Position numbers and translations under genes: made by a program. Shown here in pieces: positions 57,171 through 64,000 of a stretch of DNA of 64,000 nucleotides. The DNA comes from Martinezella miluonensis (GTDB lineage: Bacteria; Pseudomonadota; Alphaproteobacteria; Rhizobiales; Rhizobiaceae): assembly GCF_900094545.1 (NCBI RefSeq), contig NZ_FMAH01000008.1, forward strand, positions 62,001-126,000, written 5' to 3'. The notes under the pieces were generated by a model, which was not told where the DNA came from, did no database searches, and saw only the letters and a list, made by a program, of their open reading frames with translations. The number at the start of each line of letters is the position of its first letter. Within the stretch, counting starts at the first letter, position 1.

Positions 57171-58013
57171 ATGAAATTGTTGCGTGTTGGCGAAGTCGGC
57201 AGGGAGAAGCCGGCGCTTCTCGATAGCGACGGCAAGATCCGCGATCTCTCCGCCCACGTCGCCGACATCGGCGGCGAGGCCATTTCGCCGGCAGGTCTTG
57301 CAAAGATCGCGGCCCTCGATCCCAAGAGCTTGCCCGAACTGGCGGAAAGTCGCCTCGGCGCTTGCGTTGCCGGCACCGGCAAGTTCATCTGCATCGGCCT
57401 GAACTTCTCCGACCATGCTGCCGAAACCGGCGCTACGGTGCCGCCGGAGCCGATCATCTTCATGAAGGCAAGTTCCGCCATCGTCGGCCCGAACGACAAT
57501 GTGCTGATCCCGCGCGGATCGGAAAAGACCGATTGGGAAGTCGAGCTCGGCGTCGTCATCGGCAAAAAAGCGAAATATGTCAGCGAAGCCGATGCGCTTG
57601 ACTATGTCGCCGGTTACTGCGTTTCCCACGACGTCTCCGAGCGCGCCTTCCAGACCGAGCGTTCGGGACAGTGGACCAAGGGCAAATCCTGCGACACCTT
57701 TGGCCCGATCGGCCCCTGGCTCGTCACCAAGGACGAGATCGCCGATCCGCAGAATCTCGGCATGTGGCTCAAGGTCAACGGCAAGACGATGCAGAACGGC
57801 TCGACCAAGACCATGGTCTATGGCGTTGCCTACCTGGTCTCCTATCTCAGCCAGTTCATGTCGCTGCATCCGGGCGACGTCATCTCCACCGGCACGCCTC
57901 CCGGCGTCGGCATGGGCATGAAGCCGCCGCAGTATTTGAAGCCGGGCGATGTCGTCGAGCTTGGCATGGAAGGCCTCGGCACGCAGCGCCAGACCTTCCT
58001 GGCCGACGCATAA
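57171..58013 (+). CDS. Fumarylacetoacetate hydrolase family protein
   Basis: The 280-residue protein has the FAH fold: FICIGLNFSDHAAETG (about 71-86), EPIIFMKASSAIVGPND, metal ligands in DWEVELGVVIGKKAKYV (about 123-139) and VSHDVSERAFQ, and PGDVISTGTPPGVGMGMKPP near 240-259. Such enzymes hydrolyse or decarboxylate 2-keto acids such as acylpyruvates or ureidoglycolate. The exact substrate is unknown. AGGGAAGGAAAA lies before the ATG; a strong terminator follows. Confidence 0.92.
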   Translation: MKLLRVGEVGREKPALLDSDGKIRDLSAHVADIGGEAISPAGLAKIAALDPKSLPELAESRLGACVAGTGKFICIGLNFSDHAAETGATVPPEPIIFMKASSAIVGPNDNVLIPRGSEKTDWEVELGVVIGKKAKYVSEADALDYVAGYCVSHDVSERAFQTERSGQWTKGKSCDTFGPIGPWLVTKDEIADPQNLGMWLKVNGKTMQNGSTKTMVYGVAYLVSYLSQFMSLHPGDVISTGTPPGVGMGMKPPQYLKPGDVVELGMEGLGTQRQTFLADA

Positions 58014-58056
58014 GATGTACGGCTCAGGAACTTTAACTTTTTGAGATCAATGTTGA

Positions 58057-58087
58057 TGCCGGAGAAGCGATTCTCCGGCATTTTTTT
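58057..58087 (+). terminator. Rho-independent terminator after the FAH-family gene
   Basis: TGCCGGAGAA (58057-58066) pairs perfectly with TTCTCCGGCA (58071-58080), loop GCGA, followed by seven T. Confidence 0.93.
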
Positions 58088-58223
58088 ACAGAAAGAACTG
58101 TCCGCGGTTATGTTGCTCTGCAGCAAAAGCTGCTAGGTTGGATAATAAGAGCTTAAAGGATGAGGATCGCGCCCGAGGAGCCGTGATCATCCGTCTGCAT
58201 GGCGTGACTGGAGGAGCGCTGCA

Positions 58224-58262
58224 GTGAAAGCACCGACACGCGAGGCGCGTGCATTTCAATGA
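58224..58262 (+). CDS. Possible 12-codon upstream ORF before phaZ
   Basis: GTG followed by 11 sense codons and TGA (product KAPTREARAFQ after the start) has GGAGGAG at good distance. It lies in the 226-base untranslated gap (58088-58313) that otherwise shows no gene. It could be a leader peptide or mere coincidence; only the ribosome-site match supports it. Confidence 0.2.
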   Translation: MKAPTREARAFQ

Positions 58263-58313
58263 CGAGGTGATTTGCGAGGTTGCGTACCCGCATCACGAAA
58301 GGCAAAGCCACCC

Positions 58314-59591
58314 ATGTTTTATCAGTTTTATGAACTCAATCACGCCGCTCTCGCACCTTTTCGCGCCGTGGCCGACATGATGCGTCTGGCCTATGCCAAT
58401 CCGCTTAATCCCCTCTCGCACACGGTGTTCGGCCGCACGTTGACGGCAAGCCTCGAGGTTTTCGAGCGCACGACAAGGCGCTACGGCAAGCCGGAATTCG
58501 GGCTCAATGAGACGCTGATCGAGGGTAAGCCGGTATCCGTGTATGAGAAGATCGTCTGGAAGAAGCCCTTCTGCAATCTCATCCATTTCGAGCGCAGCCT
58601 GCCAGCCGGCCACGGCACGGATCCGCGCATCCTGATCGTCGCGCCGATGTCGGGTCACTATGCCACGCTGCTGCGCGGCACCGTCGAAGCCCTTCTGCCG
58701 GGTGCTGACGTCTACATCACCGACTGGATCGACGCTCGCATGGTGCCGATGACCGACGGTACTTTCGATCTGGAAGATTACATCGATTACGTCATCGAGA
58801 TGCTGCATCACCTTGGGCCGGACACGCATGTCGTCGCCGTGTGTCAGCCGTCGGTGCCGGTTCTGGCGGCCGCTGCCGTCATGGAAGCGGCGGGCGATCG
58901 TCTCGCGCCCTCGTCGATGACGCTGATGGGGGGGCCGATCGACACGCGCATCAATCCGACCGCGGTCAACCAGCTCGCCAAGGACAAGCCGCTGGAATGG
59001 TTTGCCGACAATGTCGTCATGAACGTGCCTTGGCCGCAGCCGGGCTTCATGCGCCCGGTCTATCCCGGCTTCCTGCAGCTTTCCGGCTTCATGTCGATGA
59101 ACCTCGACCGCCATATGATCGCCCACAAGGATTTCTTCGTGCATCTCGTCAAGAATGACGGTGAGCCGGCCGAGAAGCACCGCGATTTCTACGACGAATA
59201 TCTGGCCGTCATGGATCTGACGGCGGAATTCTATTTGCAGACAGTCGATCAGGTGTTCATCAAACACGCGCTGCCCAAGGGCGAGCTTATGCATCGCGGC
59301 CAGCGCGTCGATCCCACCGCCATCCGCAACGTCGCGCTTCTGACTGTCGAAGGCGAGAACGACGATATCTCCGGCGTCGGCCAGACGCATGCGGCGCAGA
59401 CCATCTGCACCAACATTCCCGACCATATGCGCATGCACTATCTGCAGCCGGATGTCGGTCACTACGGCGTCTTCAACGGCTCGCGCTTCCGCCGCGAGAT
59501 CGCGCCGCGCATTCTGGCCTTCACGCGCGAGCATGCCCGCACTGGCCGACCGGTCGTCAAGCGGGTCATCAAGGGTGGAAAATCAGCCTGA
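58314..59591 (+). CDS. phaZ: Intracellular polyhydroxyalkanoate depolymerase
   Basis: The 425-residue enzyme breaks down stored PHB granules. MFYQFYELNHAALAPFRAVA is the family start, ILIVAPMSGHYATLLRGTVE lies near 104-123, and the nucleophile Cys is C177 in AVCQPSVP, which replaces the usual Ser of lipase boxes in this family. DVGHYGVFNG near 382 carries the catalytic His, and the Asp lies in TVEGENDDISG near 344. No signal peptide, so it is cytosolic. The frame is open 14 codons upstream; the chosen ATG fits the family. Confidence 0.94.
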   Translation: MFYQFYELNHAALAPFRAVADMMRLAYANPLNPLSHTVFGRTLTASLEVFERTTRRYGKPEFGLNETLIEGKPVSVYEKIVWKKPFCNLIHFERSLPAGHGTDPRILIVAPMSGHYATLLRGTVEALLPGADVYITDWIDARMVPMTDGTFDLEDYIDYVIEMLHHLGPDTHVVAVCQPSVPVLAAAAVMEAAGDRLAPSSMTLMGGPIDTRINPTAVNQLAKDKPLEWFADNVVMNVPWPQPGFMRPVYPGFLQLSGFMSMNLDRHMIAHKDFFVHLVKNDGEPAEKHRDFYDEYLAVMDLTAEFYLQTVDQVFIKHALPKGELMHRGQRVDPTAIRNVALLTVEGENDDISGVGQTHAAQTICTNIPDHMRMHYLQPDVGHYGVFNGSRFRREIAPRILAFTREHARTGRPVVKRVIKGGKSA

Positions 59592-59594
59592 TAA

Positions 59595-59639
59595 GCATGA
59601 TCCCAAAAAGCGCGAAGCGGTTTTTGGATGAGATCATGC
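59595..59639. repeat. Dispersed intergenic repeat (GCATGATC type)
   Basis: GCATGATC (59595-59602) pairs with GATCATGC (59632-59639); AAAAAGCGCGAAGCGGTTTT lies between and can also fold. This is a different family from the CCGGACGGAAAA type. It starts three bases after the phaZ stop. The following gap, 59640-59916, shows no gene, promoter or further repeat that I can support. Confidence 0.7.
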
Positions 59640-59916
59640 AAAATCAAATGGCGTCCTAGCAGCGCAAAAGATTAGCTTTTGTTGAATTATCCGGGCGGAT
59701 TCAAACACTTGTCCGATTCCGCTCGGCGATGCCATTGAAGCCTCACGAAGAGGTTACCATCTCGATTCCAGCGGTACCGCAGAGATCGGGCCGTTTACCG
59801 CGCCGCGCGTCCTTGGAACGCGCTGAGATGCAGGTAGAGCTTTAAAAACCGCGCAGAAACCTTTCCGTCGATCGGTATCGGTCGGAGGGCGGTGCGCCGT
59901 GCGAGGATACCTGACA

Positions 59917-60354
59917 ATGAACCAATCTGCATTGCTTCGCCCGGATTGGACTCCGGCTACTATTGCCCTGATGGTACTAGGCTTCGTGGTCTTCTGGCCC
60001 CTCGGCTTCGCCATGCTCGCCTATATTCTCTTCGGGGAACGTTTGCGGGAGTTCAAACGGGATGTGAACGACAAGACCGACGGCATGTTTGCCGGATGCG
60101 GTCGCCATCGTAATCGCTATCGCCATTCCTACTCCACCGGCAACGTCGCCTTCGACGACTGGCGCCGGGCAGAGCTTGAGCGCCTCGAGCAGGAACGCCG
60201 CAAGCTGGACGAAATGCGCGCCGAGTTCGACGCCTATGCCCGCGAGCTGCGCCGCGCCAAGGACCAGGAGGAGTTCGACCGTTTCATGCGCGAGCGCAAC
60301 AGCGTCAAGCGCAATGACAATGGCGGCTCGCCGACCGAATTCCAGACGCCGTGA
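59917..60354 (+). CDS. DUF2852 domain-containing membrane protein
   Basis: The 145-residue protein has one hydrophobic segment (TIALMVLGFVVFWPLGFAML, about 15-34) and a long charged coiled-coil-like tail (AELERLEQERRKLDEMRAEF, about 87-106). The DUF2852 pattern RPDWTPATIALMVLGF and FDDWRRAELERLEQER is clear. It is an alphaproteobacterial family of unknown function. The frame can also start at a GTG at 59899; ATG at 59917 is preferred, with AGGA 10 bases upstream. A terminator follows the stop. Confidence 0.82.
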   Translation: MNQSALLRPDWTPATIALMVLGFVVFWPLGFAMLAYILFGERLREFKRDVNDKTDGMFAGCGRHRNRYRHSYSTGNVAFDDWRRAELERLEQERRKLDEMRAEFDAYARELRRAKDQEEFDRFMRERNSVKRNDNGGSPTEFQTP

Positions 60355-60386
60355 TGGGCTGCGAGAGCAACCGCGTCATATAGTCG

Positions 60387-60415
60387 AAACCGGCATCGGA
60401 CGATGCCGGTTTTTC
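60387..60415 (+). terminator. Rho-independent terminator after the DUF2852 gene
   Basis: AAACCGGCATC pairs perfectly with GATGCCGGTTT around a GGAC loop and is followed by T residues. Confidence 0.9.
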
Positions 60416-60454
60416 TTTGCCAGATATCAGCCCGAATCGTATAAAACTGCCTCC

Positions 60455-61216
60455 ATGTTTCCGCTTCTGTCCAGATCCCGCAGACCTCCAGCCAAGCCAC
60501 CCGCGCCGGAAACGCGCACCTTGGACATCGCTGGCCGACTGATGCCGTTGACCATTCGCCAGCATGAGCAGGCGACGCGGATCACGCTTAGGATCGAACC
60601 TGGCGGACGGGCGCTGAAGATGACCATTCCGCGCGGTCTTGCCGCCCATGAGGTCAATGCCTTCCTGGACCGGCACCAGGGCTGGCTTCTGACCAAACTG
60701 GCGAAGTTTACAACAGACAGCAGCCTGCGTGGTGGCAGCGAAATCCTTCTGCGCGGCATGCGCCACCGGATCGAACATACCGGCACCCTGCGTGGTCTGA
60801 CCGAAGTGGTGACCTTGGACGGGCTGCCAGTGCTGCGCGTCAGCGGCCTGCCGGAACATGCCGGTCGCCGCATTGCGACCTTCCTGAAGAAGGAAGCCCG
60901 CGCCGATCTGGAAAAGCTCGTGGCGGCGCACGCCAGGACAATCCGCGCCACCGTCTCTTCCATCACCATGAAGGATACCCGCAGCCGCTGGGGTTCATGC
61001 TCTTCACAAGGAAATCTGAGCTTCTCCTGGCGCATCGTCATGGCGCCGCCGCTGGTGATCGATTATCTCGCCGCCCATGAGGTGGCGCACCTAAGAGAAA
61101 TGAACCACGGCCCGCGCTTCTGGGCGCTCTGCCGCAAGCTCTGCCCCGATATGGACGAGGCCAAGGCCTGGCTGAAGCGCCACGGGAGCCAGCTGCACGC
61201 GATCGATTTTGATTGA
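60455..61216 (+). CDS. YgjP-like M48-type metallopeptidase (DUF45)
   Basis: The 253-residue protein has the HEVAHL motif (about 208-213) with the third ligand His in REMNHGPRFW, and the conserved SSITMKDTRSRWGSCSSQGN segment (about 167-186) of the YgjP/DUF45 family. No membrane segment or signal is visible. The natural start is MFPLLSRSRR; the frame continues upstream through the DUF2852 gene only as a shadow. The substrate is unknown; the family is often called a predicted metal-dependent hydrolase. Confidence 0.87.
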   Translation: MFPLLSRSRRPPAKPPAPETRTLDIAGRLMPLTIRQHEQATRITLRIEPGGRALKMTIPRGLAAHEVNAFLDRHQGWLLTKLAKFTTDSSLRGGSEILLRGMRHRIEHTGTLRGLTEVVTLDGLPVLRVSGLPEHAGRRIATFLKKEARADLEKLVAAHARTIRATVSSITMKDTRSRWGSCSSQGNLSFSWRIVMAPPLVIDYLAAHEVAHLREMNHGPRFWALCRKLCPDMDEAKAWLKRHGSQLHAIDFD

Positions 61217-61369
61217 GCAATTTGAGCCGATGGAAGGCCGTTGAAACTCCATTATTCCATCGTCGTTATCGCCGGTCATTTCCGCAGTTCGGATAGCTGG
61301 CGACAGTTTTGAGCCGATTGGGCTCTGCTCCTAAGATAAAGGCTTCCGGCACATTTCGCGTGATGTGGC

Positions 61370-61801
61370 TCATTCGGGTGCAGCGATGCGAATTCGCCGT
61401 GTGCCGATCGGAGCGCCCGTTGCACGGTCGATCATGACGGGATCAATCTCCGTTCCGGTCTCGGCGTCGAAGAACCGGGTTACGCCATCTGTATTGCGGT
61501 GCTTTCGCCCCCACGCTCCAATCGCGAAAAGCACAGGCAGGAAGTCCCGGCCCGCTGCAGTCAGCACATATTCCTCTCGCGGTGGTCGCTCCGAATATCG
61601 CCGCCTCTCCAGCAGTCCATCTTCCGTGAGCGCGGCAAGCCGACGAGTCAGGATCGTAGGAGCGATGCTGAGGCTCTTGCGGAACTCATCGAAACGGGTG
61701 AGCCCGGCATGGGCGTCCCGCAGGATCAGCATGCTCCATGCGTCCCCCACCAGCGCGAGGCTGCGGGCGATCAGGCACGGCTGGTCTGAAAGATTTTGCA
61801 T
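61370..61801 (-). CDS. HxlR-family winged-helix transcriptional regulator
   Basis: The 143-residue protein opens LSDQPCLIARSLALVGDAWS with the family's conserved Cys at 9. The winged helix follows: WSMLILRDAHAGLTRFDEF (about 22-40), RKSLSIAPTILTRRLAALTE (about 41-60) and the wing LLERRRYSERPPREEYVLT. HxlR regulators sense electrophiles or aldehydes through such a Cys. It is divergent from an SDR/MDR pair, its probable targets. Repeats in the 89-base promoter gap look like its operator. Confidence 0.88.
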   Translation of the reverse strand: MQNLSDQPCLIARSLALVGDAWSMLILRDAHAGLTRFDEFRKSLSIAPTILTRRLAALTEDGLLERRRYSERPPREEYVLTAAGRDFLPVLFAIGAWGRKHRNTDGVTRFFDAETGTEIDPVMIDRATGAPIGTRRIRIAAPE

Positions 61802-61846
61802 GTTAGTATCTTTTTGATAGTGACTTAGTTTCGAAACGATAGTAAC
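61802..61846. promoter_or_regulatory. Candidate HxlR operator repeats
   Basis: GATAGTGAC (61816-61824) and GATAGTAAC (61838-61846) are direct repeats 22 bases apart, about two helical turns. GTTAGTATC (61802-61810) is the inverted form of the latter with one change. They fill the gap just upstream of the HxlR ATG, where a dimeric regulator would control both directions. Confidence 0.5.
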
Positions 61847-61890
61847 ATAATTTCCATTGGTGTTCCACGACAGAATGAAAGCTGTGACAG

Positions 61891-62706
61891 ATGAGCAAGA
61901 CAGAACGCGGCGTCGCCCTGGTTACGGGCGCTTCTTCCGGCATTGGGCTGGCGACGGCACAGGCACTGAGCCGCGACGGTTACCGGGTGTTCGGAACCAG
62001 CCGGAAACCGATGGCCGACACCTCCGATGGCGTAGTGATGCTGGTCTGCGACGTCACCGACGAAGGATCCGTGCAAAGTGCGGTTGATGATGTTCTGATC
62101 CGCGCAGGGCGAGTTGATCTTCTGGTCAACAATGCTGGGATCGGGTTGCTCGGTGGTGCAGAGGAATCTTCCGCCGCGCAGGCAAAGGCTTTGTTTGACG
62201 TGAATGTCTTCGGCATCGTGCGTCTGACGAATGCGGTATTGCCTGTGATGAGACGCCAGCGAAAAGGCAGGATCATCAATCTGAGCTCCATTCTTGGACT
62301 CATCCCAGCCCCCTTCAATGCCCTCTACGCATCGACCAAGCACGCGATCGAGGGCTATTCGGAATCGCTCGACCATGAGGTGCGAACGCAAGGCATTCGC
62401 GTCGTGCTGGTCGAGCCTGGTGTCACCCGCACCTCTTTTGAAGAGAATCTTACGCGCGCGGATCAGCCGCTTACCGTTTACGACACCGTTCGCGCCGATG
62501 CGGAAAAGCTGATGCGAGAGATCGTCGAGACGGGAGACGCACCGGAAGTGGTTGCCGCCACGGTCGTCAAAGCGGCCAACGTGACATCGCCGAAAAGACG
62601 TTACACGGCAGGAAGGGCGGCAGGCCAGGTCCGCTTCATACGTCGTTTTCTGCCCGAATCATTCGTCGACAAGAATCTTCGCAAATTCAATCGGCTTCCC
62701 GCCTGA
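61891..62706 (+). CDS. SDR family oxidoreductase
   Basis: The 271-residue short-chain dehydrogenase has TGASSGIG (12-19), the LLVNNAGIG strand near 82-90, INLSSILG near 131 with the catalytic Ser, and YASTKHA near 148 with Tyr and Lys. The GTSRKP segment after the second strand suggests NADP. The C-terminal part (RRFLPESFVDKNLRKFN) resembles retinol-dehydrogenase-like members. It faces the HxlR gene and is followed 41 bases later by the MDR gene, an operon likely induced together. Confidence 0.87.
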   Translation: MSKTERGVALVTGASSGIGLATAQALSRDGYRVFGTSRKPMADTSDGVVMLVCDVTDEGSVQSAVDDVLIRAGRVDLLVNNAGIGLLGGAEESSAAQAKALFDVNVFGIVRLTNAVLPVMRRQRKGRIINLSSILGLIPAPFNALYASTKHAIEGYSESLDHEVRTQGIRVVLVEPGVTRTSFEENLTRADQPLTVYDTVRADAEKLMREIVETGDAPEVVAATVVKAANVTSPKRRYTAGRAAGQVRFIRRFLPESFVDKNLRKFNRLPA

Positions 62707-62747
62707 GCCCCTGATTGTCGCAATCTCAGAAACGAAAGCTAGTTCTC

Positions 62748-63749
62748 ATGAAAGCATTTCTGATCGATCGCTATGCGAAAGGTGGTGCTCTGCGGCTCGG
62801 CGAAAGTCCCGCGCCGGACTTGCGGGATAACGACGTGTTGGTAGAGGTTCACGCTGCCAGCGTGAACCTCTTGGATGCCAAGATCAGGGACGGGGAGTTC
62901 AAGCTCATCCTGCCGTACCGCCTGCCGCTGATTCTCGGCAACGATGTAGCGGGTGTCGTCGTCCGGGTCGGATCCAAAGTCCGGCACTTCAAGCCGGGGG
63001 ACGAGGTCTATGCCCGTCCGGGCCAGGATCGCATCGGCGCCTTTGCTGAGTTCATCGCCATGAACGAGGCTGATGTGGCGATGAAGCCTAAAAATCTGAC
63101 GATGGAAGAGGCGGCATCGCTACCCCTCGTCGCCTTGACGGCCTGGCAGGTACTTGTCGAGCGAGGCGGTTTGAAGAAGGGGCAGAAGGTTCTGATCCAT
63201 GCCGGCTCGGGCGGCGTGGGGACGATTGCCATCCAGCTCGCCAAGTATATCGGTGCGCATGTGGCGACGACGACGAGCACAGCCAATGTCGATCTCGTCA
63301 AGAACCTTGGAGCAGATGTTGTCGTCGACTACAAGAAGGACGATTTCGAGAAGGTCTTGAAAGGTTACGACGTTGTGCTGAACAGCCTAGGCAAGGATAC
63401 GTTGGAGAAATCACTCCGAGTGTTGAAGCCAGGAGGAAAGCTCATCTCGATCTCCGGTCCGCCGGATCCCGAGTTTGCCAGGGAGAATGGTTCAGGCTGG
63501 CTGCTTCAGCAGGTCATGCGCCTGCTAAGCTCCGGCATCCGGAGGAAATCAAGGCGTCATGGGGTCGGCTACTCGTTCCTTTTCATGACGGCGAACGGAG
63601 AGCAGCTTGGGCAGATCGCGTCTTTGATAGAAGCAGGAGCCCTGCGGCCCGTCGTAGATCGGGTCTTTCCGTTCGAGAATGTCAACGAGGCATTGGTCTA
63701 CGTGGAAACCGGTCGAGCCAAGGGCAAAGTCGTGATCGCGGTGAAGTAA
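62748..63749 (+). CDS. NADP-dependent medium-chain (quinone oxidoreductase-type) dehydrogenase
   Basis: The 333-residue protein is a zinc-independent MDR enzyme: AFLIDRYAKGGALRLGESPA start, VHAASVNLLDAKIRDGE (about 36-52), VAGVVVRVGSKVRHFKPGDE, and the cofactor motif IHAGSGGVGTIAIQLAKYIG (about 148-167). No zinc-ligand Cys cluster is visible. ISGPPDPEFA and a C-terminal FPFENVNEALVYVETGRAKG complete the family. The frame is open 11 codons upstream; MKAFLIDRY is the natural start. It probably reduces electrophilic enones or quinones under HxlR control. Confidence 0.9.
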   Translation: MKAFLIDRYAKGGALRLGESPAPDLRDNDVLVEVHAASVNLLDAKIRDGEFKLILPYRLPLILGNDVAGVVVRVGSKVRHFKPGDEVYARPGQDRIGAFAEFIAMNEADVAMKPKNLTMEEAASLPLVALTAWQVLVERGGLKKGQKVLIHAGSGGVGTIAIQLAKYIGAHVATTTSTANVDLVKNLGADVVVDYKKDDFEKVLKGYDVVLNSLGKDTLEKSLRVLKPGGKLISISGPPDPEFARENGSGWLLQQVMRLLSSGIRRKSRRHGVGYSFLFMTANGEQLGQIASLIEAGALRPVVDRVFPFENVNEALVYVETGRAKGKVVIAVK

Positions 63750-63892
63750 GGGGTGAGCTGTTGCTTCAGCGGATATTAGGTGCGCTTTAAGCCGAAAAAC
63801 CCATGCCGCCCGTTGCATTCGGACAATGTAAAAATCCCGCCAACGTCGCCTTTAGGCTCGACTCTTTCGAAATTTCGTGTCACTCCGCTGCC

Positions 63893-64000
63893 ATGAACCC
63901 CGATGTCAAAATTTGTGGTCTGAAGACGCCGGAAGCGGTGGATCGTGCTCTTGAGCGCGGCGCCACTCATATCGGCTTTATCTTCTTCGAAAAGAGCCCG
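63893..64000 (+). CDS. trpF: Phosphoribosylanthranilate isomerase TrpF, 5' end
   Basis: The first 36 codons (MNPDVKICGLKTPEAVDRAL start) are in the window and the frame runs off the end. VKICGLKTPEAVD, with the catalytic Cys of the family at residue 8, and GATHIGFIFFEKSP match TrpF, which isomerises phosphoribosylanthranilate in tryptophan synthesis. In rhizobia it normally precedes trpB and trpA, which would lie beyond the window. The 143-base gap before it shows no clear gene or hairpin. Confidence 0.93.
   Translation, partial: MNPDVKICGLKTPEAVDRALERGATHIGFIFFEKSP

Noticed and set aside
58293..59534. 413-codon open frame antisense to phaZ
   Set aside because: Shadow frame, rich in His/Arg/Asp with no motif.
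61351..61366. Palindrome-like ACATTTCGCGTGATGTG as a parS variant
   Set aside because: Centre and arms differ at several positions from the parS core.

Overview
The window is a stretch of chromosomal DNA from an alphaproteobacterium of the Rhizobiaceae, most likely the genus Rhizobium. The evidence is the gene order hemE / pyruvate-dikinase regulator beside a ParABS locus, the SRETQ-encoding parS sites, the TrcR (DUF1013) and large NAD-glutamate dehydrogenase genes, and several kinds of short palindromic intergenic repeat of the sort common in rhizobia. I found no rRNA, tRNA, CRISPR array, insertion sequence or prophage. Nearly everything is core genome.

Layout. 0-6.2 kb: end of a small zincin peptidase gene, a DUF1737 gene, a CitE-like CoA-ester lyase, leuD, a TIM-barrel isomerase, leuB and a PAP2 phosphatase. 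6.3-12.7 kb: ArsR regulator plus short-chain dehydrogenase, Dps, asd, an MltB-like transglycosylase, a beta-carbonic anhydrase and a pyridoxal kinase. 12.9-19.2 kb: the 180-kDa NAD-glutamate dehydrogenase and a UMF1-like transporter. 19.2-25.2 kb: a minus-strand group, htpX-rsmB-heparinase-like-purH. 25.3-29.3 kb: an SDHAF4-like gene, acs, trcR and a YggS-type protein. 29.5-33.7 kb: leuS-lptE-holA.

33.7-46.7 kb is the replication-origin region. Genes parB, parA, rsmG, mnmG, mnmE, rho, hemJ and hemE lie on the minus strand. The genes ppsR, maf, aroE, coaE and dnaQ lie on the plus strand. Both sets point away from a 388-bp gap at 42622-43009 that holds a cluster of DnaA-box-like 9-mers, which I call the chromosomal oriC. 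Five parS sites (5.2, 36.05, 38.05, 38.09 and 44.47 kb) flank it; four of them lie within 7 kb. Two have exactly the same 16 bases and both supply the stop codon of the gene before them (mnmE and maf).

46.7-53.3 kb: secB, fxsA, a tightly overlapping operon (Tim44-like protein, mltA, Smr, XRE regulator), then gyrB. 53.4-61.2 kb: accessory metabolism and small genes, namely nitroreductase, DUF2218, a glutathionyl-hydroquinone reductase-like GST, a PLP-dependent decarboxylase, a fumarylacetoacetate-hydrolase-family protein, an intracellular PHA depolymerase, DUF2852 and a YgjP-like metallopeptidase. 61.3-63.8 kb: an HxlR regulator facing an SDR/MDR oxidoreductase pair, with repeats in the shared promoter gap that look like an operator. 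The window ends in the first codons of trpF.

I see no unknown defence or mobile system. The most notable features are the origin/parS architecture and the way segregation sites are woven into start and stop codons of core genes. All calls were made by reading the sequence; no database or alignment was used.
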